A stretch of DNA of 64,000 nucleotides from positions 1 through 64,000 of the forward strand of contig NZ_FZPK01000038.1 in the NCBI RefSeq assembly GCF_900198625.1, read 5' to 3'. Below, piece by piece: positions 40,328-49,185 of this stretch. Source of the stretch: Helicobacter rappini (GTDB lineage Bacteria; Campylobacterota; Campylobacteria; Campylobacterales; Helicobacteraceae). The stretch's first letter is position 1, and each line of letters opens with the position of its first letter. The notes below the pieces were generated by a model, which was not told the DNA's origin, did not search any database, and saw only the letters and a program-made list of their open reading frames with translations. The translations under genes were made by a program, and so were the position numbers.

Positions 40328-40644
40328 GGCTTATAATATCAGCAACTCATCGCATTTGCTGCAACTCATGCCCCACATATTAAGCAAACAAATCCCACTA
40401 GACAACACGGCTTCCTACGAAGTGATTGCGAAACACCCCCGCCTTACTTTAATGATCTACTTAACAGAAAAAATATTACAGGAACACACTTATAACGAAG
40501 TATAAAGTCTAAAACAAGGACTTATGAATTTGACGATAAGTAGAGAAGTAAAACAACAAGTTTTCTAGTATTAAACAGATCCTTTAATCTAATTTAACAC
40601 ATGCAATTCTCACCCTTTTGGGAGAGACTTTAAAGAAGTGGGGC
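40328..40644. other. 317-base gap after rplI
   Basis: A 62-codon frame overlapping the rplI end has no ribosome site and no recognisable product. A short inverted repeat (TCTCACCC/GGGAGAGA with one mismatch, 40608-40626) may be a terminator shared by rplI and rpmE. Confidence 0.4.
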
Positions 40645-40845
40645 TTAACGATTATATTTCTTTCTAAATCGCTCTACACGACCCGTTGTATCGGCAATCT
40701 TATCACTGCCGGTATAGAATGGATGACAAAAGCTTGATATATCAATGCGTAATTCAGGCTTTGTGCTCAGTACCTCAACTTCTTTACCGCTTGTTACACA
40801 GGTTACTTTGCAAGGAACATATTTAGGGTGAATATCTTTTTTCAT
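40645..40845 (-). CDS. rpmE: 50S ribosomal protein L31
   Basis: The 66-residue protein [20 protein letters not shown] then [16 protein letters not shown] matches L31 along its length. It keeps cysteines in PCKVTC and SSFC, so it is the zinc-type paralogue. It is monocistronic and convergent with rplI. Confidence 0.97.
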   Translation of the reverse strand: MKKDIHPKYVPCKVTCVTSGKEVEVLSTKPELRIDISSFCHPFYTGSDKIADTTGRVERFRKKYNR

Positions 40846-40942
40846 GGTAGTTTATCTCCAAACGAATATAAAATAAAACCTAGGATTATAGCCAAAATAA
40901 TCTTAAATACAGCTTGTAAATTTAAATTAATCATATTTTTGG

Positions 40943-40948
40943 TATAAT
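40943..40948 (+). promoter_or_regulatory. Probable -10 box of xseB
   Basis: TATAAT 37 bases before the xseB start. Confidence 0.5.
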
Positions 40949-40984
40949 CATCTACTCTAAAATCAAAAAAGCAAGGAATACTTC

Positions 40985-41182
40985 ATGACTCAACCAACAG
41001 ACATTGATTTTGAAACACATGTGGAAAAAGTGAAAGACATAATCAAGCAATTAAACGACAACACACTAAATCTAAAAGATGGCATGAAATTATACAAAGA
41101 TGCACAAACACATATCAATATGGCAAACAAAATGCTGGAAGAAGCAGAGTTTGAATTAAAAAATGCTCTAGAACAACAATAA
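40985..41182 (+). CDS. xseB: Exodeoxyribonuclease VII small subunit
   Basis: The 65-residue protein is the standard two-helix XseB: DFETHVEKVKDIIKQLND, LNLKDGMKLYKDAQ and MLEEAEFELK. XseB partners XseA in single-strand DNA degradation; xseA is not in the window. AAGGAATACTTC lies before the ATG. Confidence 0.9.
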   Translation: MTQPTDIDFETHVEKVKDIIKQLNDNTLNLKDGMKLYKDAQTHINMANKMLEEAEFELKNALEQQ

Positions 41183-41555
41183 TATTTCATTGATTTAAGC
41201 ATTTGCAAAATCAAGTTAAACTTAGATTCTAAAGATAAACTATCACAATCGGTATAAAGAATAATCAAATCCAGCGTTTGTTATGCTGAGTAAAATAAAA
41301 CATAGTGAGCACTAGATTCTAAAAAGGAGATATTTCTGTCTTCTCAAGGACTTAATATGACAAATTGGAATTTTTGTTATACGGGCTTATTGTAGCTTGT
41401 ATAAGCAAGATGCATGAATTTATACAATGTGCCCTAAAAAGTTCCCAATGGGGTGTGGTTAAACATCGAGATTCCAAAAAAATATGCCCACTAAATCCAT
41501 AGCCAACCCAACAACAGATGGTTGGCGGCATGACATAAAATGCTTATACCATATC
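41183..41555. other. 373-base gap
   Basis: No gene or repeat recognised. It includes a few AGAWTCT heptamers. Confidence 0.4.
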
Positions 41556-42830
41556 TTAATATGAAAGCTTAGCAAATGCCATCAGTCCATGGTTAGCAGC
41601 ACCAGCACCATGTGCGAATACATAGCCACCGCCAACATCAAATCCTAAGAATGAACCCTCATCACTATTTCTGTTTTGTCTGTATGCTTTCCATAAACCA
41701 ACAGCACTAATCTCTGTGTAAGTCCCACCACCAGCTAAAACTTGTGCTTCAAAAAGTCGGTGATTCATTTTACCAAATAGATACAATGTCCAAGTGCCAC
41801 CTTGACCTATACCAGCACCATTGAGAAACTTACCATAGAATCTTGTCCTGTCATTAAGTGAGAAAACCTTGCCTTGCTCGTTTGCTAAAACCGATCTTGC
41901 ACCACCACCAAAACTAATAGAATAGATTTCATATTGTTTGCCTGCCTTGTTTGTGCCATAGCGGACATATTTTACCTCTTCATCTGCATATATAAAACCT
42001 AAGAAATTGTCGGCTGCAGCGTTATTGTTTGCCATGTCGCCATATTGAAACATGAGATTCGCACTTGTGATTGAATGCCAATTTGGATTAAATTTGTATG
42101 TATATTTCGCAGAAGCTCCAATCTGAAAAACAGGATTAAAGCCCATTTTTGTCGTGCCATTTGGTGCTTTTGTGTTGATTAATAGGTAAGGTGATAAAAA
42201 GATTCCTTTTTTACTATAATCTGCACCAAATAAGAACACTTCACCACCAATCTTTGCCTTACCACTATCAAAATATGGATTCAGCATAGCAAGATCAGAG
42301 CCTATCCTACCGGGCAAATAGCCATTGTCAAGAAATGAGTTAATATAGTGTGCCCAAACTTTATATGCGGAAGTGTTGCCACTAGGATTCCACTGCACAC
42401 TTACACCCTGCAAATGCCCATTTACAAACGCACTGCTACGCACGATTGTTGAGCCTGTATCTATATTATATCGACCAGCCACAACCTTTAATCCATTGTT
42501 TTTATACACCATGTAAATATCTGCGACATCACCATTTGAAGTATAAGGCAAAAGATTGTTATCTATGGGGAAAATGCTTAACACATTCCAAATGCCAGCC
42601 GCACCCATACCTACATTCCAATTTTCATTTAAACCAAAATCAGCTTTTACATAAGCGTTTAAACCAAGGTTATTGAAATTACTTGAGCCATTTTTTGGCG
42701 CACTATACCCAAAGAAACCAGCACTAAGCCTACCATGCGTCGTTAAATCTATCTTGCTTGCCATTAGCCCTTGTGCTGCACCAAGCGATATTGCACATGT
42801 TAGCAGTCCTTTTTTCATCATGTTGTTCAT
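41556..42830 (-). CDS. Hof-family outer membrane protein
   Basis: The protein (425 residues from the ATG at 42830, which has AAGGAGAAAGAC before it) has a signal peptide (MMKKGLLTCAISLGAAQGLMA) and ends in KLSY, with aromatic-rich beta strands throughout, as in the Helicobacter Hof/HP_OMP_2 porin-like family. Segments such as YMVYKNNGLKVVAGRYNID, MGFNPVFQIGASAKYTYKFN and GGGYVFAHGAGAANHGLMA fit transmembrane strands and loops. It is probably a porin or adhesin of the outer membrane. The long AT-rich gap upstream likely holds its regulation. Confidence 0.88.
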   Translation of the reverse strand: MNNMMKKGLLTCAISLGAAQGLMASKIDLTTHGRLSAGFFGYSAPKNGSSNFNNLGLNAYVKADFGLNENWNVGMGAAGIWNVLSIFPIDNNLLPYTSNGDVADIYMVYKNNGLKVVAGRYNIDTGSTIVRSSAFVNGHLQGVSVQWNPSGNTSAYKVWAHYINSFLDNGYLPGRIGSDLAMLNPYFDSGKAKIGGEVFLFGADYSKKGIFLSPYLLINTKAPNGTTKMGFNPVFQIGASAKYTYKFNPNWHSITSANLMFQYGDMANNNAAADNFLGFIYADEEVKYVRYGTNKAGKQYEIYSISFGGGARSVLANEQGKVFSLNDRTRFYGKFLNGAGIGQGGTWTLYLFGKMNHRLFEAQVLAGGGTYTEISAVGLWKAYRQNRNSDEGSFLGFDVGGGYVFAHGAGAANHGLMAFAKLSY

Positions 42831-43670
42831 GTCTTTCTCCTTACTTTCAAATATCAAATCTTACGCTTTAAGCGATTTAAATGTAGCACATAATATCTAA
42901 AAATTATGCAAGTCGTAATTCTACACTATTTTTTGCAGTTTGTATAGAAAATTTACCGATAGTATCCATCTTACATCTCCGTAAGACACTAGAGATTGGT
43001 TGTCTGCTAAATAAAATCATTTTAGCTAATAGGAATGATTTAACGGAAGTTAATAATGCAAATAAGCTTGCTGCATGTGGATTTTAATATTGAATGATAA
43101 CTTTGCAAATATAATGTATGCGGGTATTATACACAATGTTTAATCATGTCGCTGATGGCAATAATGTATCACACGCCAACACTTACTAATAACACCATAA
43201 AGTCTTTCAATGAATAATGCTGTAATAATGGATTTTGAAAGGTTATTATGTATATTTACATATTTGTATATCGGCTTAACTTTGTATCACTTAATGTTGA
43301 TATGTATGTAGCCATTAAAGTATAAAGCCCCAATTAATTAACTTAAATCTAACACCAAGAAACAAAAAAACAAATAATACATCTGACACTCACAACATTG
43401 TTTAAGACTCACTAAAAGGTTGAAACACATGTAAACAATATGGAGTTATAAAGCAATGCAAGATTATTAAATGTGTTATATGGGTTATGTTGATGCCTTG
43501 TAGGAACTGAAATAGAGAGGGATTGTAAGATTGGTTAAAGACTGCATAAAACTATACATGGCCTATATGAATATAATGAAAATTACCGATAACCACTTAA
43601 AGCCTTTCTTCTTTAAACGCATTAGAATTATACTAAAACCTAAGTATGTTTTTAATATCACTAGAATCAC
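42831..43670. other. 840-base gap between the Hof gene and comM
   Basis: No coding frame or RNA gene recognised; AT-rich, with a short CTTAC/GTAAG hairpin near 42970-42985. The porin promoter must be in the left part. Confidence 0.4.
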
Positions 43671-45203
43671 TCACACCTTACGATAGCTTAGGGCTTCTAA
43701 AATATGCTCTTTTTGTATGTTATTAGAATCTTGCATATCAGCAAGGGTTCTAGCGACTTTTCTTATCTTTTGTTCGCCTCGATAGCTTAGATTAAACCTT
43801 GCTTTTGCTTGGTCTAGAAGATTTTTGCACTCTAGGCTAAGCGGGCAGTATTGCTCCACTTGCAAAGGCGATAGCTTACCATTAAAGATAATATTTCCTT
43901 TTGTATCCATTTGCCCTCGCTCAACTTGGCGTTTAAATACGCTAAAGACAATTTTTTGCATATCTTTAGATTCTGTAACGCTAGTTTGTTTTGGTGTATC
44001 TATATGCTCTTGCATTTGTATATAAAGATCTATTCTATCTAAAAATGGCTCACTTAGATTATTTCGATAACTTCTAATTTCAGAATCCTTGCATCGACAC
44101 TCTTTTGTGGGTGAGAGTAGATTCCCACACGGGCAAGGGTTCATCGCACCGATAAAGAGAAATGAAGTATCATATATCACCTTTGAATGCACCCTTGAGA
44201 TAGCCAACTGATTATTCTCAAGTGGCTCTCGCAAAGATTCTAAAATATCCCTTTTGAAATAGGGCAATTCATCAAAAAATATAATGCCATTATGTGCTAG
44301 GGCGATCTCGCCCGGATTTACCTTAAGGTGCGTCGCACTGCCTAGAATACTAGCTTTTGATGCACTTTGGTGGGGCGATCGAAAATTCCTTATAGGCTTA
44401 TAGCATAGTGTTTGCTCATTATATGCTTGCAATTTTACACTCTCTATCATCTCTTTTAGATTAAGTGGTGGGAGAATGTATTGCATACGCTTTGCAATCA
44501 TACTTTTACCACAGCCCGGACTCCCTTCAAACAAGATATTATGGAATCCACACGCAGCAATCAATGCCGCTTTGACCGCTCTTTCCTGATTTTTCACATC
44601 AGCAAAATCTAGCTCAAAAGAGGTGTCATAATAAAATGGCATATCATTAATCTTAAAGGATTTAAACTCAAAATCACTACTTGTACTTGCTTGTGCTATA
44701 TTCCCTCTTAGAATCTCAAGTGCCTCTAATATATCACTAGCAAAATACATAGATAGATTTGGAATCTTACTATAAAGCGCCCTTGCCTCACTTGGTAGAA
44801 TCACCTTTGCGTTTGGCTTTTGCAGGGAAATATCAAGTAGCATAGGATAGATTAAAGGCACATTTTTTATCACACCAGATAGCCCTAACTCACCAAAGGC
44901 AAACCATGAATCAAGCACAATACTCTCTCTACTCGCAGCTATCAAAAGTGCGATGGGTAAGTCAAAATGGCTACCATTTTTTGGTAAATCTGAAGGCGAG
45001 AGATTGATGGTTAGCTTTAGCGGTGGAAAATCTATGGAGAGATTAGCAAGTGCGCTTGTAACGCGGTGTTGAGATTCCTTAATAGAGCTTGAAGCAAGTC
45101 CTGTGATATTAAAGGTAGGTAATCCACGCGTAAAAGTCGCCTCAACTTCAATGATTTTAGAATTTAGTCCATCTTGTGTCGCACAATATATTCTATTTAC
45201 CAT
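43671..45203 (-). CDS. comM: YifB/ComM-family Mg-chelatase-like AAA ATPase
   Basis: The 510-residue protein has the YifB N-terminal domain (ATFTRGLPTFNITGLASSSI, then LSPSDLPKNGSHFDLPIAL) and a Mg-chelatase-like ATPase with Walker A GSPGCGKSMIAKR near 230, Walker B NGIIFFDELPYF, and NPCPCGN with a zinc-like cysteine set. ComM acts in branch migration during natural transformation in other bacteria, so it fits the DNA-uptake context proposed here. The length is normal. Confidence 0.9.
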   Translation of the reverse strand: MVNRIYCATQDGLNSKIIEVEATFTRGLPTFNITGLASSSIKESQHRVTSALANLSIDFPPLKLTINLSPSDLPKNGSHFDLPIALLIAASRESIVLDSWFAFGELGLSGVIKNVPLIYPMLLDISLQKPNAKVILPSEARALYSKIPNLSMYFASDILEALEILRGNIAQASTSSDFEFKSFKINDMPFYYDTSFELDFADVKNQERAVKAALIAACGFHNILFEGSPGCGKSMIAKRMQYILPPLNLKEMIESVKLQAYNEQTLCYKPIRNFRSPHQSASKASILGSATHLKVNPGEIALAHNGIIFFDELPYFKRDILESLREPLENNQLAISRVHSKVIYDTSFLFIGAMNPCPCGNLLSPTKECRCKDSEIRSYRNNLSEPFLDRIDLYIQMQEHIDTPKQTSVTESKDMQKIVFSVFKRQVERGQMDTKGNIIFNGKLSPLQVEQYCPLSLECKNLLDQAKARFNLSYRGEQKIRKVARTLADMQDSNNIQKEHILEALSYRKV

Positions 45204-45528
45204 GTTTTTCTTACCACTATTTTTGAAACAATGTTTGGATTATAGCATAAGTCCTATGAAAAGAGAGATGATTTGTAACGCAAAGTCGTCTCAATACTCC
45301 CTTATGTAAGACCGACACAGCTTATCAGCCCAATATGACTTTATGCTTAATCTTTCATATTATTTTCAGAGTCAAACATAAATTCGTGTTTTCTACGCAT
45401 GATATATTTAAAAAATTTATACTCACACAAAAAGAAGTGTCAATCTTATTCCGCATTAAAATCAAATAATTACTAGAAATTTTATTTTATTTTAAGTTTA
45501 TTGCGGTATAATCTCACTTTGTTTTTAT
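45204..45528. other. 325-base gap before the tRNA cluster
   Basis: No gene seen; contains the promoter of the first tRNA gene. Confidence 0.5.
45507..45512 (+). promoter_or_regulatory. Probable -10 box of tRNA-Leu(TAG)
   Basis: TATAAT, 17 bases before the first tRNA gene. A second TATAAT lies at about 45649-45654 before tRNA-Gly. Confidence 0.6.
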
Positions 45529-45613
45529 GCGGAAGTGGCGAAATTGGCAGACGCACTAGACTTAGGATCTAGCGCCGCAAGGCATGGAGGTTCGATTCCT
45601 CTCTTCCGCACCA
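45529..45613 (+). tRNA. tRNA-Leu (anticodon TAG)
   Basis: The 85-base sequence folds into a class II cloverleaf: 7-bp acceptor GCGGAAG/CTTCCGC, anticodon arm CTAGA-CTTAGGA-TCTAG, long variable arm, T arm GGTTCGATTCC, and genomically encoded CCA. Confidence 0.96.
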
Positions 45614-45674
45614 TTTTACATTTTTTTGTAAAATATCGTTTTTTATGTTATAATTCTTCACTCTCATTTGTTTT

Positions 45675-45749
45675 GCGGGAATAGCTCAGTGGTAGAGCAC
45701 AACCTTGCCAAGGTTGGGGCCGCGGGTTCGATCCCCGTTTCCCGCTCCA
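45675..45749 (+). tRNA. tRNA-Gly (anticodon GCC)
   Basis: 75 bases including CCA; acceptor GCGGGAA, anticodon arm CAACC-TTGCCAA-GGTTG, T loop GGTTCGATCCC. Confidence 0.96.
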
Positions 45750-45777
45750 TTTTTGTTGATTTTTTTGTAAGGATAAG

Positions 45778-46089
45778 ATGATGAAAAAAGGGTTGTTAGT
45801 TGCTTCTTTATTAGCTGGTTCGTTGTTGATTAGTGGTTGTGCTGCACCATATCCTATGGGTTCTTTATATACAGGCGTAAAACAAGGTGTTGGTGGTGAT
45901 AGTGCTAAGTATTCTAAAGAGGGCACAGCTACATGCACAAGCATTTTAAGTCTTGTGGCTTTGGGTGATTGTTCGGTAGAGGCTGCCGCTAAAGCTGGTG
46001 GTATCACTGATATCAAGCTTATAGATCAAGAGGCTAAAAATTATCTTGGTCTGTATGGTCAATACACCACTATCGTAAAGGGTAACTAA
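45778..46089 (+). CDS. TRL-family lipoprotein
   Basis: The 103-residue product MMKKGLLVASLLAGSLLISGCAAPYP is a clear lipoprotein precursor (lipobox ISGC, Cys near 21), followed by a Gly-rich mature part with two cysteines (TATCTSILSL, LGDCSVEAAAK). This is the TRL (tRNA-associated locus) family, named for lying between tRNA genes, and it does so here. A ribosome site TAAGGATAAG precedes it. No function is established for TRL proteins. It starts 28 bases after tRNA-Gly, so it may share its transcript. Confidence 0.85.
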   Translation: MMKKGLLVASLLAGSLLISGCAAPYPMGSLYTGVKQGVGGDSAKYSKEGTATCTSILSLVALGDCSVEAAAKAGGITDIKLIDQEAKNYLGLYGQYTTIVKGN

Positions 46090-46123
46090 TATACCCCATT
46101 ATTATTTGCAAATATGACTAAAG

Positions 46124-46153
46124 AGTCTATGATGGTTTTTATCATCATAGACT
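46124..46153 (+). terminator. Strong hairpin after the TRL gene
   Basis: AGTCTATGATG-(8)-CATCATAGACT is a perfect 11-bp stem, then TGTTT. It lies six bases before tRNA-Leu(TAA), so it separates the two or serves as processing signal. Confidence 0.6.
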
Positions 46154-46158
46154 TGTTT

Positions 46159-46244
46159 GCCCAGGTGGTGGAAATGGTAGACACAAGGGACTTAAAATCC
46201 CTCGGACCTAGTCCGTACCGGTTCAAGTCCGGTCTTGGGCACCA
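46159..46244 (+). tRNA. tRNA-Leu (anticodon TAA)
   Basis: 86 bases including CCA; acceptor GCCCAGG pairs with CTTGGGC (one G-T pair), anticodon arm AGGGA-CTTAAAA-TCCCT, long variable arm. Confidence 0.95.
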
Positions 46245-46266
46245 CTTTTGTATGTATGAGATAATC

Positions 46267-46341
46267 GGCGACATAGCCAAGTGGTAAGGCATGAGCCTGC
46301 AAAGCTTTGATTCCTCGGTTCGAATCCGAGTGTCGCCTCCA
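46267..46341 (+). tRNA. tRNA-Cys (anticodon GCA)
   Basis: 75 bases including CCA; acceptor GGCGACA with TGTCGCC, anticodon loop CTGCAAA, T arm CTCGGTTCGAATCCGAG. Confidence 0.95.
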
Positions 46342-46371
46342 TAAAAAGTGTTTGCTATATTTTAGAATATG

Positions 46372-46459
46372 CGGGAGATGGCTGAGTGGTCGAAAGCGGC
46401 GGTCTTGAAAACCGTTGAGGGTCACACCTCCGGGGGTTCGAATCCCTCTCTCCCGGCCA
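46372..46459 (+). tRNA. tRNA-Ser (anticodon TGA)
   Basis: 88 bases including CCA; acceptor CGGGAGA/TCTCCCG, anticodon loop CTTGAAA, long variable arm typical of Ser. Confidence 0.94.
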
Positions 46460-46694
46460 TTTTTTGTTAGATCTTAATAAACCCATTTAACTGCGATACT
46501 TTATGATTCTGGCTATCCTCTCTCCATTTTTTTCGTGATTTAGCAGTTTTCTTGTAAATAATTAATAACAAATATTTGAATATATTGTGTCTGCATTCGC
46601 ACACAAGAAATTCCAAAAAGACTTGACTAGACAATAATACTACTCACTTATATGCTATCATTAAAAGTATGCAATGATCATAAAAGGATAAAGA

Positions 46695-47558
46695 ATGGAA
46701 TTACATGGTAAGCTTGTAAGATTCTTAGATAAAGGCATTGAATTTTTGGGAATCTTATGTGAGAATGATACAATGGTTATGCCGCTTGATATAAGCAATA
46801 ATATGAACGATTTTATCGTGCATTATGACAGCTTCAAGCAATATCTAAATAAGCCAAATCCACTCATACCACTTAGCGATATAACGCTACTCGCACCTAT
46901 TAAAACGCCTATGCAAGATGTTATCTGTCTTGGCATTAATTACATGGAACACGCAGTAGAATCTATGCGTTTTAAGAATGAAGCATTCGATGGCAAACGC
47001 GAAGAAGCAGTCTATTTTAGCAAACGCATTAATGAATGCAACGCACCAAATGGTGATTTTTTCATCACAAATAATACAAGTCAGCTAGATTATGAAGTCG
47101 AACTCGTGGTAATCATCGGCAAGGATTGTCGCCATGCAACAAGAGAAAATGCACTCGATTTTGTATTTGGATACACGATAGGCAATGATATTTCCGCAAG
47201 GGATTTGCAACAAAAGCATAAGCAGTGGTATGCGGGTAAAAGTTTAGAGGGTGCATTTCCTATGGGTCCGTGTATTGTTTTGCGTGATGATTTGGATATT
47301 ACAAACCTTGATATTAAAAGTTATGTGAATGGTGAGTTGCGGCAAAATAGCAATACTTCTAAGCTAATTTTTGATGTGCCACATGTCATTGCTGAATTAT
47401 CCTCATATTTTACACTAAAGGCGGGTAGTATCATATCTATGGGGACTCCAAGTGGCGTTGGCATGGGATTTACACCACCTAAGTTTTTAAAAGCAGGCGA
47501 TGAAGTCGTATGTGAAATACAAGGTATTGGCACTTTGAAAACAAATATTAAGAAATAG
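46695..47558 (+). CDS. Fumarylacetoacetate hydrolase-family protein
   Basis: The 287-residue frame has the FAH-family core: DVICLGINYMEHA, FSKRINECN, the metal ligands in LDYEVELVVIIGKD, GYTIGNDISARDLQ (third acidic ligand), GKSLEGAFPMGP, and FDVPHVIAELSSYFTLKAGSI with MGTPSGVGMGF at the C-terminal. Members hydrolyse or decarboxylate keto-acids such as oxaloacetate or acylpyruvates; the substrate here cannot be told. It stands alone after the tRNA cluster. Confidence 0.88.
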   Translation: MELHGKLVRFLDKGIEFLGILCENDTMVMPLDISNNMNDFIVHYDSFKQYLNKPNPLIPLSDITLLAPIKTPMQDVICLGINYMEHAVESMRFKNEAFDGKREEAVYFSKRINECNAPNGDFFITNNTSQLDYEVELVVIIGKDCRHATRENALDFVFGYTIGNDISARDLQQKHKQWYAGKSLEGAFPMGPCIVLRDDLDITNLDIKSYVNGELRQNSNTSKLIFDVPHVIAELSSYFTLKAGSIISMGTPSGVGMGFTPPKFLKAGDEVVCEIQGIGTLKTNIKK

Positions 47559-47906
47559 AGTTAAGATTTCATAAAAACATCAAGAGAAAACGCTGTCTAT
47601 ACCACATGGATCTTAAATAAAACCATGTGATGTTTATTCTTGATGCTTGTTTTAACATGTTTCACAAATATTAAGAGCAGTTAAACTAGTAATTGGTGTT
47701 ATAATTTCCACATTCTCTAGACACCTCGATTTGCAAGTCATAATAATTAATAAAATTTAATTTCGACATTTAGAAATGTTCATCTTTTTTAAACAAATAA
47801 AACACATAGCTTTAGAATCTAAATTATCAAAAATAGCCTTTTTCATGTTAAAATAATAGTTTGCATTTAGAATTTTAAAAACATGGCACACATATAAAGG
47901 AATATA
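47559..47906. other. Gap with a nested inverted repeat
   Basis: No gene. Nested arms CATCAAGA/TTCTTGATG (47589-47645) and CACATGG/CCATGTG (47602-47628) follow the FAH gene and could fold into a long hairpin, perhaps a terminator. Confidence 0.45.
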
Positions 47907-49172
47907 ATGGAGCTTGATAGGATTGCAAAGCTTGCCACAGAGATGATTGCAGATATTAATAGCGATGAAGCGCTTACTTTGTATAAGCATTTAGAAAGCG
48001 GGAAAATGCTTCGATCTAAGCTTGTGCTAAGCGTTGTTGATAGCGATGAGGCATATCGGCTTTGTGCGGTTATTGAGCTTATACAAAGTGCGTCATTATT
48101 GCATGATGATGTGATAGATTCGAGTGATTTAAGGCGTGGGAAGCCTAGCCTTAACGCACAATTTGGCAATAAAAATGCGATTATGCTAGGAGACATTCTC
48201 TATTCTCGTGCGTTTTTTGAACTCTCACATTTTCCAAAAAGCATAGCACAATCGCTATCAAAAAGCGTTGTAGAATTAAGCGTTGGTGAGCTAGAAGATG
48301 TGAATCTAGAACAAAGCTTTAATGAATATGAAGAAAAATATCTTAGCATGATAGGACATAAAAGTGCGAGTTTGATTGCTGCAAGTGCCGAATGTGCGGC
48401 GTTGCTAAAGAGTGAAGTGGAATTGCTAGATTCTAAAAATATGGAATCTAGTGGAGAAAATGCGAGAGGATTGGAATTTGCTACAAATTGTCATATTGAG
48501 CGTAGCGAAATATCTAGTATGGAATCTAAAAAAGATTTTTCGCCTATGGCTCAAAATGACAAGAAACTAGGTTCTAGTGGGAATATGGATAAAGACCCTG
48601 CGGAAGTATCTTTGAGTGATTTTTCTAAAGAAACTTCGTTTTGTGGCTCTCAAGGGGGAGGTGAAGGGAGTTACCTAAAGGTAAGTGAGCGAGCCGACAC
48701 CACAAAATCTGTAAAAAGTATCAAAACAAGGCAAAGCTGCAGTTTCTTTAGTAAAGAGACAACGCAGAGTCCAGATTCTAGCAAAGATATACACAAACTC
48801 TACTATGACTACGGCTTTAATCTAGGCATGGCATTTCAAATCATAGATGATATTTTAGACATTACACAAGATAGCACAAAGCTTGGCAAACCAGCCCTAA
48901 GCGACTTTAAATCAGGTAAGACAACACTCCCTTATATCTACCTTTATCATGCACTTCCAAAAGAAAAACAAGTGTGGCTAAAATCACTCTTTAAACAAGA
49001 CTTAAATGCAAAAGACGCACAAAAACTAAAAGATTTGCTACTAGATTCCCCATTGCAGAAAGCACGAGAGAAGGCATTAGAGTATGGCAATAAGGCATTA
49101 CATATCGCTTCTATGCTGAATAATCAAAAACTCTATGCCATTATACAAGCTATGATTGAGCGAGATTTTTAA
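47907..49172 (+). CDS. Polyprenyl diphosphate synthase with a 125-residue repeat insertion
   Basis: This is a trans-prenyltransferase making the long isoprenoid chain of menaquinone or undecaprenyl-type lipids. The two aspartate-rich motifs are HDDVIDSSDLRRG (about 66-78, DDxxD) and FQIIDDILDITQD (about 310-322). Normal relatives have about 300 residues; this has 421 because residues about 171-296, just before the second motif helix, are extra. That segment contains NCHIERSEISSMESKK and FSPMAQNDKK from the dispersed element and a second block (about 248-290) from another repeat. hemA starts 13 bases after it, the order of H. pylori HP0240-HP0239. Confidence 0.88.
   Translation: MELDRIAKLATEMIADINSDEALTLYKHLESGKMLRSKLVLSVVDSDEAYRLCAVIELIQSASLLHDDVIDSSDLRRGKPSLNAQFGNKNAIMLGDILYSRAFFELSHFPKSIAQSLSKSVVELSVGELEDVNLEQSFNEYEEKYLSMIGHKSASLIAASAECAALLKSEVELLDSKNMESSGENARGLEFATNCHIERSEISSMESKKDFSPMAQNDKKLGSSGNMDKDPAEVSLSDFSKETSFCGSQGGGEGSYLKVSERADTTKSVKSIKTRQSCSFFSKETTQSPDSSKDIHKLYYDYGFNLGMAFQIIDDILDITQDSTKLGKPALSDFKSGKTTLPYIYLYHALPKEKQVWLKSLFKQDLNAKDAQKLKDLLLDSPLQKAREKALEYGNKALHIASMLNNQKLYAIIQAMIERDF
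48488..48562 (+). repeat. Palindromic element, full copy, inside the polyprenyl synthase gene
   Basis: A 75-base element: left arm TTGTCATATTGAGCGTAGCG, then AAATATCTAGTATGGAATCT, AAAAAAGATTTTTCGCC, and right arm TATGGCTCAAAATGACAA, which is the reverse complement of the left arm apart from a few bases. Almost the same 74 bases lie between genes at 60607-60680. Confidence 0.85.
48664..48771 (-). repeat. Second repeat family, copy inside the polyprenyl synthase gene
   Basis: Read on the minus strand it has TGCGTTGTCTCTTT, GTGTCGGCTCG and ACCTTTAGGTAACTCCCTT. The first and last blocks recur after nifS (60351-60456). Confidence 0.5.
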
Positions 49173-49185
49173 TGAAAGGGATATA

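Larger units (their letters stand above)
48417..48794 (+). repeat. Repeat-derived insertion inside the polyprenyl synthase gene
   Basis: About 378 bases (126 codons) that separate two conserved parts of the enzyme. It holds the palindromic element at 48488-48562 and a second-family segment at 48664-48771. Confidence 0.75.

Noticed and set aside
40317-40505. 62-codon plus frame overlapping the end of rplI
   Set aside because: No ribosome site, no motif, and rplI itself covers its beginning.
45648-46425. Three minus-strand open frames with peptide text such as RGSNPRPQPW and GLEPVRTRS
   Set aside because: They are translations of the complementary strand of the tRNA genes; such text is a known annotation artefact.
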